The position numbers and the translations under genes were made by a program. A stretch of DNA of 64,000 bases, taken from positions 102,058 through 166,057 of the forward strand of contig JANQRL010000032.1 in the NCBI GenBank assembly GCA_028284605.1. The letters are read 5' to 3'. Every line of letters starts with the position of its first letter. Position 1 is the stretch's first letter. Origin of the DNA: Paracoccaceae bacterium. Lineage in GTDB: Bacteria > Pseudomonadota > Alphaproteobacteria > Rhodobacterales > Rhodobacteraceae. Under the pieces are notes generated by a model that did no database searches, was not told the DNA's origin, and saw only the letters and a program-made list of their open reading frames with translations. Shown in pieces: positions 34,637-44,018 of the stretch.

Positions 34637-35977
34637 CTACTCGGCCCGGGCCCGCCATTCCTTCCACCGCAGGAGCGCATTGGCCCCGATCTGGCGAAGC
34701 GGTTTCGGCGGCAGCTTCTTCGGCTCCTCCTGAACGGCGAAGAAGGCTGTGATGTCAGAGCTTTGCCCCAGACAGGCTTCGGCGGCGGCGATCCCGGTGA
34801 GGGTACCGCGGGCGGTGCCGAGGCCGTTCTGAACGCAACCGGAGGTGACGCCCTCGGCGATCTCCCGGGCGACGCTGACGCCGTTGAGGCTGAGGCAGAG
34901 ATGCCCGGCCCAGGTGTATTCCATCTTCATGCCCGCCAGCGCAGGGAACCGGGCATCGAACTTGCGCTGCATGACCCGCGCGGCGCGGGCCAGATCGCCC
35001 GTCGTCGCGCTCATCCCCGGGCGCAGGGTAGCGCAGGTCCGTGTCACGATCCGGTTGCCGCCCTGAGCCGTATCGATCCGGCGCACAGTCGTGCCCATCG
35101 GGTCGGATGGGGTGATTCCCCAGCGCGGCTGGCCGCCCAGCGCGGCGATCTTGTTCTCCGTCAACTCGGGCGTCATCACGGCGTAGAGGAAGAGCTGCAC
35201 GAGGCGATCCCGGGCGAAACCGAAGCTCTCCAAATGGCCATTCGTGGTCAGGATGATCCGGGGCGTGGTGATCCGGGCCTTGGGTGTATCGAGCACCCAC
35301 GAGCCCCCGGCCTTTTTGAAGCCCAGCGCCGGAGTGTTCTCATGCACCGCCACGCCCTGCCCCCGCAGTCCCGCCGCGAGCCCCCGCACATAGCCGGCCG
35401 GTTGCAGCATCACCGTGCCCGGCGTGAAGAGACCGGAGCGGTAGTAGGGCGAACCGGTTATCTCGGCCATGGCGGCGGCATCGAGCAACTCGAAGGGCTC
35501 GCCGAGGACGGTGAGATGCCGGGCGAGGCTGTCGTTATGGGCCTCACCCGCCGCGCTCGCCGCACCATTGATCTTGCCCGCGCGGTCGAAATAGGCGGGC
35601 GGGATGCCGTACTCCTCCACCGCCTCGGCGCCGAAGTCCTGGGCCTTGCGGTTCAGCGCGATCATCGCGCGGTCGTCGCCAGACCCAGTATAGTCCTCGC
35701 TGGTCAGCTCATGGGGGATGTCGATCATGAAGCCGGAATTGCGGCCCGCCGCGCCCTCGGCCACGCGGCCCGCGTCGAGCAGCACCACATCGAGCGCCGG
35801 ATCGATCTGCATCAACCGCCGCGCCGCCGAGAGCCCGGCAAAGCCGGCGCCCACAATCACCACGTCCGCAATCCGGTCGGCCTCCAGCGGTTCAGGCGCT
35901 GGCCCCGGCCCGAGGATCTCGGCCCAGGCGGCGGGGCCGCGATGGACGGGCAGGCGCCGCGCCCGGTAGGCCGTCAA
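34637..35977 (-). CDS. FAD-dependent oxidoreductase (DAO/PuuB-like)
   Basis: A 446-residue DAO-family flavoprotein. The FAD Rossmann motif is DVVIVGAGFAGLSAARRL at about residues 38-55, followed by AEGAAGRNSGFMID, a segment typical of gamma-glutamylputrescine oxidase (PuuB/OrdL)-like enzymes. Oxidises an amine or imino acid with release of an aldehyde or imine (family knowledge). Its ATG overlaps the aldehyde dehydrogenase stop by 4 nt. Substrate uncertain. Confidence 0.88.
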   Translation of the reverse strand: MTAYRARRLPVHRGPAAWAEILGPGPAPEPLEADRIADVVIVGAGFAGLSAARRLMQIDPALDVVLLDAGRVAEGAAGRNSGFMIDIPHELTSEDYTGSGDDRAMIALNRKAQDFGAEAVEEYGIPPAYFDRAGKINGAASAAGEAHNDSLARHLTVLGEPFELLDAAAMAEITGSPYYRSGLFTPGTVMLQPAGYVRGLAAGLRGQGVAVHENTPALGFKKAGGSWVLDTPKARITTPRIILTTNGHLESFGFARDRLVQLFLYAVMTPELTENKIAALGGQPRWGITPSDPMGTTVRRIDTAQGGNRIVTRTCATLRPGMSATTGDLARAARVMQRKFDARFPALAGMKMEYTWAGHLCLSLNGVSVAREIAEGVTSGCVQNGLGTARGTLTGIAAAEACLGQSSDITAFFAVQEEPKKLPPKPLRQIGANALLRWKEWRARAE

Positions 35978-37470
35978 TCCACCGCCTCGTCGGCATCGTC
36001 GGCGAGGTCGATCCAGATCGTCTTGAGCTGGGTGTACTGATCGTGGGCGTGGAGCGAATTGTCCCGCCCGCCGAAGCCCGATTGCTTGTAGCCGCCGAAG
36101 GGCGTGGAGATGTCGCCCTCGCCGAAGCTGTTGACCGTCACCGTCCCGGCCCTCAGCCGCCGTGCGCCCCGGATCGCCCGCTTGGCATTGGAGGTAAAAA
36201 GCGCGGCAGCGAGACCGTAGGGCGTGTCGTTGGCGATCTCGATGGCCTCATCGAAGCCGGAGACCTCGATGACGCTGAGGACGGGGCCGAAAATCTCCTC
36301 CCGCGCCTGTTTCGCGTCATTGCCCGGCACCTCGATCACCGTGGCCTCGACGAAGCCGTCCTTCGCCCCGCCGCCGAAGACGACCTGGATATCGCCGCCA
36401 AGATAGCTCCTGACCTTGTCGAAATGCGCCTTCGACACGAGCGCCCCGAGCCGCGTTTCCGGATCGAGCGGATCGCCGACATTCCAGTGCTCGGCATGGT
36501 GGCGGATGCGCTCAAGCAGCTCGTCCTTGACGTCGCGATGGACGATCAGGCGGGAGGAGGCAGAGCAATTCTCCCCCATGTTCCAGAACGCGCCGTTCAC
36601 GACATGGGCCGCCACCCGGTCGAGGTTTTCGGCGTCGTCCATGACGATGGCCGGGTTCTTGCCGCCCATCTCGAGCACCACTTCCTTGGCGTTCGATTCC
36701 GCCGAATAGGTCAAGAAGCGCTTGCCGGTGACGGTGGAGCCGGTGAAGGAGACCATGTCGATATCCATGTGCCGGCCGATGGGTTCCCCCACCTCCGGCC
36801 CGCTCCCCGTCACCACGTTCAGCACCCCGCGCGGCACCCCGGCCTCGGCGGCCAGTTCCGCGACGCGCAGGGCGGTGAGCGAGGTTTCCTCGGCCGGTTT
36901 CACAACCACCGAACAGCCCGCCGCCAGCGCCGGGCCGATCTTCCACGCCAGCATCAGCAGCGGGAAGTTCCAGGGCAGGACGAGGCCCACGACCCCGATG
37001 GGCTCGCGCACCACCATGGCGATGTGATCATCAGAGGCCGGCGAGACCTGATCGTAGATCTTGTCGATGGCCTCGGCGTGCCATTTCAGGCAGTGGATCG
37101 TCTCGGGCAGGTCGACGGTCTCGCAGTCGTAGATCGTCTTGCCGCTGTCGAGGCTCTCCATCACCGCCAGTTCCCGGGCGTTGCGGGTCATCAGCTTGCA
37201 GAGCCGGATCAGCACGTCCTTGCGCTCGGACGGATGCAGGCGGGACCAGCGGCCATCCTCGAAGGCTTCGCGGGCCTTTTCGACCGCGAAGTCCACGTCG
37301 TCGACCCCACAGGCGGCGATCTCGGCGAGCGGCGCGCCGGTGGCGGGGTTGACGGAAGCGAAGGTCTTGCCCGAGGCGGCGGGTCGGTAGGCGCCGTCGA
37401 TGAAGGCGGCATTGGGCAGGGTGAGGTCCGCGGCGATGGCCTCATATTCCTGTTTCGTCAGCAATTCCAT
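35974..37470 (-). CDS. Aldehyde dehydrogenase (PuuC-like)
   Basis: A 498-residue NAD(P)-dependent aldehyde dehydrogenase. Catalytic Glu is in VLEMGGKNP and catalytic Cys in WNMGENCSASSR; the cofactor site is PWNFPLLMLAWKIGPALAAGCSVVVKPAE (from about residue 165) and FTGSTVTGK. The C-terminus (GDISTPFGGYKQSGFGGRD, then TQLKTIWIDL) resembles PuuC. It probably oxidises the aldehyde formed by the adjacent flavoenzyme. The start at 37470 gives the family-like MELLTKQEYE; 4 nt follow the dapA-like stop. Confidence 0.92.
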   Translation of the reverse strand: MELLTKQEYEAIAADLTLPNAAFIDGAYRPAASGKTFASVNPATGAPLAEIAACGVDDVDFAVEKAREAFEDGRWSRLHPSERKDVLIRLCKLMTRNARELAVMESLDSGKTIYDCETVDLPETIHCLKWHAEAIDKIYDQVSPASDDHIAMVVREPIGVVGLVLPWNFPLLMLAWKIGPALAAGCSVVVKPAEETSLTALRVAELAAEAGVPRGVLNVVTGSGPEVGEPIGRHMDIDMVSFTGSTVTGKRFLTYSAESNAKEVVLEMGGKNPAIVMDDAENLDRVAAHVVNGAFWNMGENCSASSRLIVHRDVKDELLERIRHHAEHWNVGDPLDPETRLGALVSKAHFDKVRSYLGGDIQVVFGGGAKDGFVEATVIEVPGNDAKQAREEIFGPVLSVIEVSGFDEAIEIANDTPYGLAAALFTSNAKRAIRGARRLRAGTVTVNSFGEGDISTPFGGYKQSGFGGRDNSLHAHDQYTQLKTIWIDLADDADEAVD

Positions 37471-37474
37471 GGGC

Positions 37475-38392
37475 CTATCCCTCCGCCCTGATCCCGGCAA
37501 TCGTGCGTTTCAGCACCCGGACCACCTGTTCGAGCGCGCGCTTGTCATCCTTGTTGAGGCCCTTCAGGGGTGCGCGCACCGCCTCCGCCGGGATGCCGTT
37601 CAGCGTCACGCCATATTTGATGGTCTGGATGAACTTACCGCCCTGTTCGAGCACCCGCATCAGCGGCATCATCGCCGACATGATCCGGCGGCCCTTGGCG
37701 AAATCGCCCTCCACAATGCAGGCCTCGTAGAGCGCGATATGTTCGTCTGGCAGGAAGTTCGAGCCGCCGCAGACCCAGAACGGCGCGCCCCAGGCGAAGA
37801 ATTCGAGTGCCTGGTCGTCCATCCCGCAGCCCATCTGGATATGCGGGTAGTCGCGGGCCAGGAGGTGAACGCGGTTGATATCGCCGGAGCTTTCCTTGAT
37901 GCCGCAGAAATTGCGGCTGCGGCCGACCCGGTCGAGGAATTCCTCCCCCATCATCGTGCCGGTGCGGTGCGGGTAGTTGTAGAGCATCACCGGCAGGCCC
38001 GCCGCCTTATCGATGGCAAGGGCGTTCAGCGCATTCTCCCGGTCGGTGGGCACCGCATAGGGCGGCGAGGCGAGGAGGATCGCGTCGGCCTTCATCTCCC
38101 GCGCGGCTGTGGCCAGGGCGATGGAATCGGTGGTCAGCATCGTGCCGGTGCCGACGACGAGGGGGACGCGGCCCTTGGCCTGCTTGAGGGTGAAGGCGGC
38201 AATCTCGACCCGTTCCGCGACGGTCTGCGCGTAGTTTTCGCCCGTCGAGCCGCCGGAAATCAGGCCGTGGACCCCGGCACCGATCAGGTATTCGATCACG
38301 TCCGAGAGAGCGTCCCAGTTGACCGTGCCGTCCGGCAGGTAGGGCGTGACGACCGGCGTGTAGATGCCGTCGAAGCGGAAGATCGGGGTCAT
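37475..38392 (-). CDS. Dihydrodipicolinate synthase family (DapA/NanA-like) aldolase/deaminase
   Basis: A 305-residue TIM-barrel class I lyase. The Schiff-base lysine is in FCGIKESSGD and the proton-relay Tyr in MLYNYPHRTG; the N-terminal substrate loop is SGGSTGENY. Its operon context (regulator, oxidase, aldehyde dehydrogenase) makes lysine biosynthesis unlikely. Members of this family act as pyrroline-4-hydroxy-2-carboxylate deaminase or keto-deoxy sugar acid enzymes, and the first is compatible with the neighbours (inference). Overlaps gntR by 4 nt. Confidence 0.88.
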   Translation of the reverse strand: MTPIFRFDGIYTPVVTPYLPDGTVNWDALSDVIEYLIGAGVHGLISGGSTGENYAQTVAERVEIAAFTLKQAKGRVPLVVGTGTMLTTDSIALATAAREMKADAILLASPPYAVPTDRENALNALAIDKAAGLPVMLYNYPHRTGTMMGEEFLDRVGRSRNFCGIKESSGDINRVHLLARDYPHIQMGCGMDDQALEFFAWGAPFWVCGGSNFLPDEHIALYEACIVEGDFAKGRRIMSAMMPLMRVLEQGGKFIQTIKYGVTLNGIPAEAVRAPLKGLNKDDKRALEQVVRVLKRTIAGIRAEG

Positions 38393-39099
38393 GCGGGCCT
38401 CTTTTCCGGAACCGCGCCGAGGGGCGCGTCGAGCCCACCCGGCATCACGTAGCTCTCGATTTCGCTGCGGGAGAGCTGCCAGTGATCGAGGGCGAGCCTC
38501 CCCGCCGCCGCCGCATCCCCGGCCTCGATGGCGGCGATGATGGCGTCATGCTGGGCACTGGCCTCGGCCAGTTTCGCCCCGTCCTCGGCGGATTGCGGGC
38601 GGTAGAAGGTCATTCCGATCCGGGCGTGATCGATCAGCAGGCGCTGGAGCGCGGGCATCAGATAGGCATTGCCCGCCATCTCGCCGGTGATCTCGTGGAA
38701 CCGGTTATTGGCGAGCGACCGCTCCGCCACCGTGCCGGTGCGCAGGGCAGCCCTGAACCGGTCCTGGGCGGCCTTGAGCGCCTCGATCTGGGCCGTGGTC
38801 GCGTTCGCGGCGGCCAGTTGCAGCACGGCGCCATAGACCATCGGGGCGGCCTGAAAGAAGGCGCGAAGCGTGTGGTGAGACAGGTCCGCCACCCGCACGC
38901 CGCGGTTTGCCCGGTGGCTGAGATATCCCTCGCCGGCCAGATCGCGGAACACGTCGCGCAGCGGCGTCCGCGACAGGCCGAACCGGGCGCAGAGCTGCGC
39001 CTCGTCAAGGTTCGCGCCGGGGCCCAGTTCCAGCGTCAACACCGCCCGGCGCAGATGCGTCGCCAGCCGCTCTTTCCTGTCCTGTGTCGTCTCGGCCAT
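38389..39099 (-). CDS. GntR-family (FCD) transcriptional regulator
   Basis: A 236-residue regulator with an N-terminal winged helix (ARFGLSRTPLRDVFRDLAGEGYLSHRANRGVRVADL) and a C-terminal all-helical FCD ligand/metal domain (NNRFHEITGEMAGN, QHDAIIAAIEAGDAAAAG), the class that senses sugar acids, amino acids and related small acids. First gene of the operon with dapA-like, aldh and oxidase. The start at 39099 is chosen since 58 codons upstream are not domain-like and overlap the operator. TGTATACA-like sites upstream suggest autoregulation. Confidence 0.9.
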   Translation of the reverse strand: MAETTQDRKERLATHLRRAVLTLELGPGANLDEAQLCARFGLSRTPLRDVFRDLAGEGYLSHRANRGVRVADLSHHTLRAFFQAAPMVYGAVLQLAAANATTAQIEALKAAQDRFRAALRTGTVAERSLANNRFHEITGEMAGNAYLMPALQRLLIDHARIGMTFYRPQSAEDGAKLAEASAQHDAIIAAIEAGDAAAAGRLALDHWQLSRSEIESYVMPGGLDAPLGAVPEKRPA

Positions 39100-39128
39100 G
39101 GTCCCCTCGGTGACGTTCTCCCTTGCAT

Positions 39129-39148
39129 GAATACAAAGTGTATACAAT
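39129..39148. promoter_or_regulatory. Candidate GntR (FCD) operator between gntR and the GlxA-type regulator gene
   Basis: TGTATACA (39139-39146) is a perfect 8-bp palindrome. Read on the minus strand the region is TTGTATACACTTTGTATTC, with TTGTAT repeated 11 bp apart, one helical turn. AT-rich in a GC-rich genome. FCD-type GntR proteins commonly bind TTGTATACAA-like sites. Confidence 0.45.
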
Positions 39149-39181
39149 AAGCAGCGAACGGAATCCGACCTATTGCCCGCC

Positions 39182-40132
39182 ATGTCCGACCCTGAACACT
39201 TCTGCTTCCTGCTGATCGAGGAGTTCTCGCATCTGGCGTTCTCCTGCGCCGTCGAGCCGCTGAGGATCGCCAATCTGGTGCGGGGCGAGACGCTCTATGA
39301 GTGGTCCTTCGCTTCGGAGGATGGAGACACGGCCACCTGTTCCAACGGATCGGTGACGCTGGTGCATCACGCGCTCGACGCGCTGCCCGAATGCGACCGG
39401 CTCTTCGTGCTTTCGGGCATCCATATGCGTGACCACATGACCCCGGCCCTTCTCGGCACCTTGCGCAAGGCCGCACGGCATGGGGCGCAGGTCGACGCGC
39501 TCTGCTCGGCGGCCTGGATCCTGGCGACGGCAGGGATGCTCGACGGGATGCAGGCGGCGATCCATTGGGAGTACCACGACGCCTTCATGGAGGAGTTCCC
39601 GGAGGTGAACCTGGTGCGCAACGTCTTCGTCGCCGATGAGAGGCGGGTGACGGCCTCGGGCGGCACGGCCACGGCGGATCTGATGCTGCACCTGATCGAA
39701 GAGCGGCACGGGGCCGATCTGGCGACGGCGGTGGCGGACCAGATGGTCTACACCGCCGTCCGCGCGGCGACGGCGGAGCAGAAGGTCTCGTTGCAATCCC
39801 GCAACGGCATCCGCAACGCCCATCTCGTCACCGCGATCAACCGGATGCAGGAGAGCATCGAGGCGCCTCTCAGCGGGGCCGAGATCGCAGCGGAGATCGG
39901 CATTTCGACGCGCCAGCTCGAGCGGCTCTTCGGGCGCTACCTGAACACCTCGCCGAAGAAGTACTTCATGGAGCTGCGGCTGGAGCGGGCAAGGCATCTG
40001 CTGGTGCAGACCGAGGCGTCGGTGGTCGAGGTCGCCATGGCCTGCGGGTTTGAAAGCTCCGGCCATTTCTCCCGGGTTTATCGCGCCGCGTTCGGCGTCA
40101 CCCCGATGGCACAGCGCGCGAAGCTGTCTTAG
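39182..40132 (+). CDS. GlxA-family transcriptional regulator (GbdR/CdhR-like)
   Basis: A 316-residue regulator with an N-terminal DJ-1/PfpI-like (class I glutamine amidotransferase) domain, including VDALCSAAWILATAGMLDG, and a C-terminal AraC double HTH (LSGAEIAAEIGISTRQLERLFGRYL, then VVEVAMACGFESSGHFSRVYRAAFG). This is the layout of GbdR and CdhR, activators of glycine betaine and carnitine catabolism. ATG 39182 is preferred over TTG 39173. Divergent from the gntR operon. Confidence 0.9.
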   Translation: MSDPEHFCFLLIEEFSHLAFSCAVEPLRIANLVRGETLYEWSFASEDGDTATCSNGSVTLVHHALDALPECDRLFVLSGIHMRDHMTPALLGTLRKAARHGAQVDALCSAAWILATAGMLDGMQAAIHWEYHDAFMEEFPEVNLVRNVFVADERRVTASGGTATADLMLHLIEERHGADLATAVADQMVYTAVRAATAEQKVSLQSRNGIRNAHLVTAINRMQESIEAPLSGAEIAAEIGISTRQLERLFGRYLNTSPKKYFMELRLERARHLLVQTEASVVEVAMACGFESSGHFSRVYRAAFGVTPMAQRAKLS

Positions 40133-40205
40133 CCTCAGATGGACAGCTAGGGATCAGCGCACAGTTGGTCTGAGACCCGCCCGGACTCAAGCCGAAGGCG
40201 CCGGG

Positions 40206-40285
40206 GTCGTCATTGGTTGCGGTCGTCCATTGCGGCGCCATTGGTTCGAGCCCAATGGACGACGGTCTGAGCGACCAATGACGAC
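40206..40285. repeat. Nested inverted repeats of the CATTGG type
   Basis: Outer arms GTCGTCATTGGT (40206-40217) and ACCAATGACGAC (40274-40285), 12 bp perfect. Inner arms GTCGTCCATTG (40222-40232) and CAATGGACGAC (40253-40263), 11 bp perfect. A third small hairpin uses CCATTGG (40238-40244) and CCAATGG (40252-40258). The outer and inner arms are close variants of each other. Confidence 0.8.
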
Positions 40286-40346
40286 GACAGACCGTCCGTC
40301 GCACCGAAGGTGCGCGACTTTGAGTCGGCACGCCTTCGGCGTGACG

Positions 40347-40485
40347 GGCTGGCGATTGGGTGGGGCTGGGCGCTGAGCTCGGAGCTGGGGAGGTGCTTGG
40401 CTGGTATAAAGCACTATAGCTCGGACGCTGGATCACCATCCCCCGGTCTGTCGAGGCCCGGCTCCCGTTGCGCTGGGCGTCCCCG
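40347..40485 (+). repeat. Dispersed degenerate repeat, copy 3 of 3
   Basis: Reverse complement aligns with 12709-12846 over its full length with scattered mismatches; CGGGCTGGCGATTGGGTG and GGATCACCATCCCCCGG-type blocks have clear counterparts. Lies 3' of the nested inverted repeats. Confidence 0.7.
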
Positions 40486-40618
40486 ACCGGATGCGGGCCA
40501 ACATCATCCGCCGGACGCCTGAGATCGCCCGGCGACATGCGGCGCCGTTTCCGATGGCATTGCCGCGCGCAAGGGCGTCTACTGGGTGCCGGTATCGTGC
40601 TCGACAGGGAGTATCCGT

Positions 40619-41890
40619 TTGCTTGGCTACCTGACCATCGCCGGATTTCTCGTCGGCTTCTGCATGATCGCCAACCGCCTCGCCGCGAGCGTCGTCACCG
40701 CGCCGATGGTCTTCCTCGGCTTCGGTGCGCTGATCGCGGCGACCGGGCTGCTCCCGGAGGCGGGCTCCGAGGAGACCCTGCACCTCCTGGCCGAAGTGGC
40801 GCTGATCGTGCTGCTCTTCCTCGACGCGGCGCAGATCGATCAGGCGGCGCTCCTGAAGCGGAGCGTCTGGCCGGCGCGGATGCTGGCCATCGGCCTGCCC
40901 CTGGGGTTCCTCTTCGGCACCGCGGTGGGCTGGATCCTGCTGCCGGGCTGGCCGCTGGCCGCAGTTGCGCTGATCGCCGCCATCCTCGTGCCCACCGATG
41001 CCGCCCTCGGCCAGCCGGTCGTGACCAACAAGGACGTGCCCGAACGCCCTCGCCGCGCCCTGACCGTGGAAAGCGGGCTCAATGACGGGCTGGCCCTGCC
41101 GCTCGTCCTGCTGATGGCCGCCCTCGCCGCCCCGGCCGCGATGGCGCCGGAGGGCGGCTGGCTGCTCTTCGTGCTGAAACAGCTCACCCTCGGCCCGGCA
41201 GTGGGACTGGCGATGGGCCTTCTCGGCGGCACCGTCCTGCTCTGGGCGAAGCGGACCGCCGCGACCTCGGACATCTATGAGGGGATCGGGGCGCTCGCGC
41301 TCGCCGCCTCGGCCTATCTCGGCGCCGAGATGATCGGCGGCAACGGCTTCATCTCCGCCTTCACCGCCGGTCTCGGCTTCGGCGCCATCGTCCGGGGGCG
41401 CTGCGCCTTCGTCTTCGAGTTCACCGAAGGCGAAGGCCAGCTTCTGTCCTGGGGCGCCTTCCTGCTGCTCGGCGCGGTTCTGGTGCCCGAGGCGGTGGCG
41501 CATCTGACCCTCGAAGGGCTGGCGCTGATCCTGATGAGCCTCTTCGTGGTCCGCCCGCTGGCGATCTGGATCGCGCTCCTCGGCTCCGACGCCGCCCCCG
41601 CCACACGGTTCTTCTTCGGCTGGTTCGGGCCCCGCGGCCTCGCCACAGCGCTGTTTGCGCTTCTGGTGGTCGATCAGCTCGATGTGGGGCTGGGCGAGGA
41701 TGTGCTGAACCTCGCGGTCAACGCGGTCTGGATCAGCGCGCTGCTGCACGGCCTGACCGCGGCGCCCGGCGCGCGATGGTATGCGAGGCGGGTGTCCGAC
41801 ATGGGCGAGAGCGCCGAGATGATGCCGGTGGAGCCCACCACCGAGGCGTTCCGGCAACGCATGGCGGAGGGCAAGGCGACAGAGAACTGA
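40619..41890 (+). CDS. Cation:proton antiporter (CPA1 family)
   Basis: A membrane protein of about 423 residues with 11-12 hydrophobic segments. The ion-site motif AAILVPTDAALGQPVV and the following ALTVESGLNDGLALPLVLL are typical of Na+(K+)/H+ antiporters of the NhaP/CPA1 type. The TTG at 40619 is preferred because AGGGAG lies 7 nt upstream; a GTG at 40586 is the in-frame alternative and adds 11 residues. The C-terminal tail (about 30 residues) is cytoplasmic and acidic. Convergent with the hydroxyacid dehydrogenase gene, 10 nt apart. Confidence 0.88.
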   Translation: MLGYLTIAGFLVGFCMIANRLAASVVTAPMVFLGFGALIAATGLLPEAGSEETLHLLAEVALIVLLFLDAAQIDQAALLKRSVWPARMLAIGLPLGFLFGTAVGWILLPGWPLAAVALIAAILVPTDAALGQPVVTNKDVPERPRRALTVESGLNDGLALPLVLLMAALAAPAAMAPEGGWLLFVLKQLTLGPAVGLAMGLLGGTVLLWAKRTAATSDIYEGIGALALAASAYLGAEMIGGNGFISAFTAGLGFGAIVRGRCAFVFEFTEGEGQLLSWGAFLLLGAVLVPEAVAHLTLEGLALILMSLFVVRPLAIWIALLGSDAAPATRFFFGWFGPRGLATALFALLVVDQLDVGLGEDVLNLAVNAVWISALLHGLTAAPGARWYARRVSDMGESAEMMPVEPTTEAFRQRMAEGKATEN

Positions 41891-41900
41891 TGCGGACGGT

Positions 41901-42943
41901 TCAGCGCCGCACTCCCATCGACGCGACGGACTTGGCATCGCCGACCCCGGCCAGGAGGTCGACCTGCGCCGGATCGGCCCGGCTGAGGCGGCGCTCCGGA
42001 CGGCCGGCGAGGATCGCATCGAGATCGTCGAGGATCATCCGGCCGATGAGCTGCCGCCCGCCTTCCACCGCCGCCGCGCGGTGCGGCGAGAGGATCACGT
42101 TCGGGGCTGTCCGGACCGGCGCGTCGGCGGGCACCGGCTCCTCTGGAAAGACGTCGATGGCGGCCCGGATGCGCCCGGCCTGCGCCGCCGCGACGACAGC
42201 GTCGAAATCGACCAGGTGCGCCCGGCTGATCACGATCAGGAGCGCGCCAGGCGGCATCTCCGCGATGAGATCGGCGCCGATCAGGCCGGCATTCTCGGCC
42301 GTGGGGGCGGCAGCGACGACGACACAGCGGCTCTTGCGCATCACCTCGACCAAAGAGACCAACTCACAGCCCTCCGCCCGCGCGGGGTCGAGCCAGGGAT
42401 CATAGGCTCGCACGACGGGACCGAAGGGCGCGATCAGGCGGTGCACCTCGCGGGAAATCGAGCCGTAGCCGACGAAGCCCACATCCTGCCCGAAAAGCGT
42501 GAAGTCAGTGCCGGCATTATCGGCCAGCCAGCGCTCCACGCCGCGCCGGAACCGCTCATGCTCCTCCATCAGCCCGCGCCCGCCCGCCAGCATCATCGCA
42601 ACCGTCATCTCCGCCACCGATTGCCGGAAGCCCGGCGCGCAGGACAACACGTCGATGCCCTGAGCGGCGCAGGCGGCATAGTCGATTGTGCTAGGGAAAC
42701 TGCCGGAGACCTCGATCACCGCGCGCAGGTTCGGTGCCGCCGCGAGAACCTCCACAGAGACCACCGGTTCCGCGGCGACGAACGCCATCGCCCGGGTCAG
42801 CCCTTCGCGGACCACCTCCGCCGGCGCCGGGCCGTCCTGCCCCCAGATCACCTCATAACGCGCCTCGAGCTCCGCACGGTCGGCCTCCGAAAAGAGCTCC
42901 GCCATCTGCCGCCAATGCGGATCGAGGACGATGGCCGGGCGGG

Positions 42944-42947
<4 letters not shown>
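41901..42947 (-). CDS. D-2-hydroxyacid dehydrogenase family protein
   Basis: A 348-residue D-isomer-specific 2-hydroxyacid dehydrogenase. NAD-binding motif VGFVGYGSISREV; catalytic Arg in VISRAHLVDFDAV, Glu in VFPEEPVP and His in ILSPHRAAA. Last gene of the LacI-controlled ABC operon, overlapping the ATPase gene by 4 nt. Its place suggests it reduces or oxidises a sugar-derived 2-keto acid, but the substrate is unknown. Confidence 0.9.
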
Positions 42948-44014
<1,067 letters not shown>

Positions 44015-44018
44015 GGGT

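Larger units (their letters stand above)
40133..40618. other. Gene-free spacer of about 490 nt with structured repeats
   Basis: No supported gene. Contains nested inverted repeats at 40206-40285, small hairpins around 40301-40313 (GCACC/GGTGC) and 40329-40343 (CACGCC/GGCGTG), and the dispersed repeat at 40347-40485. Confidence 0.65.
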
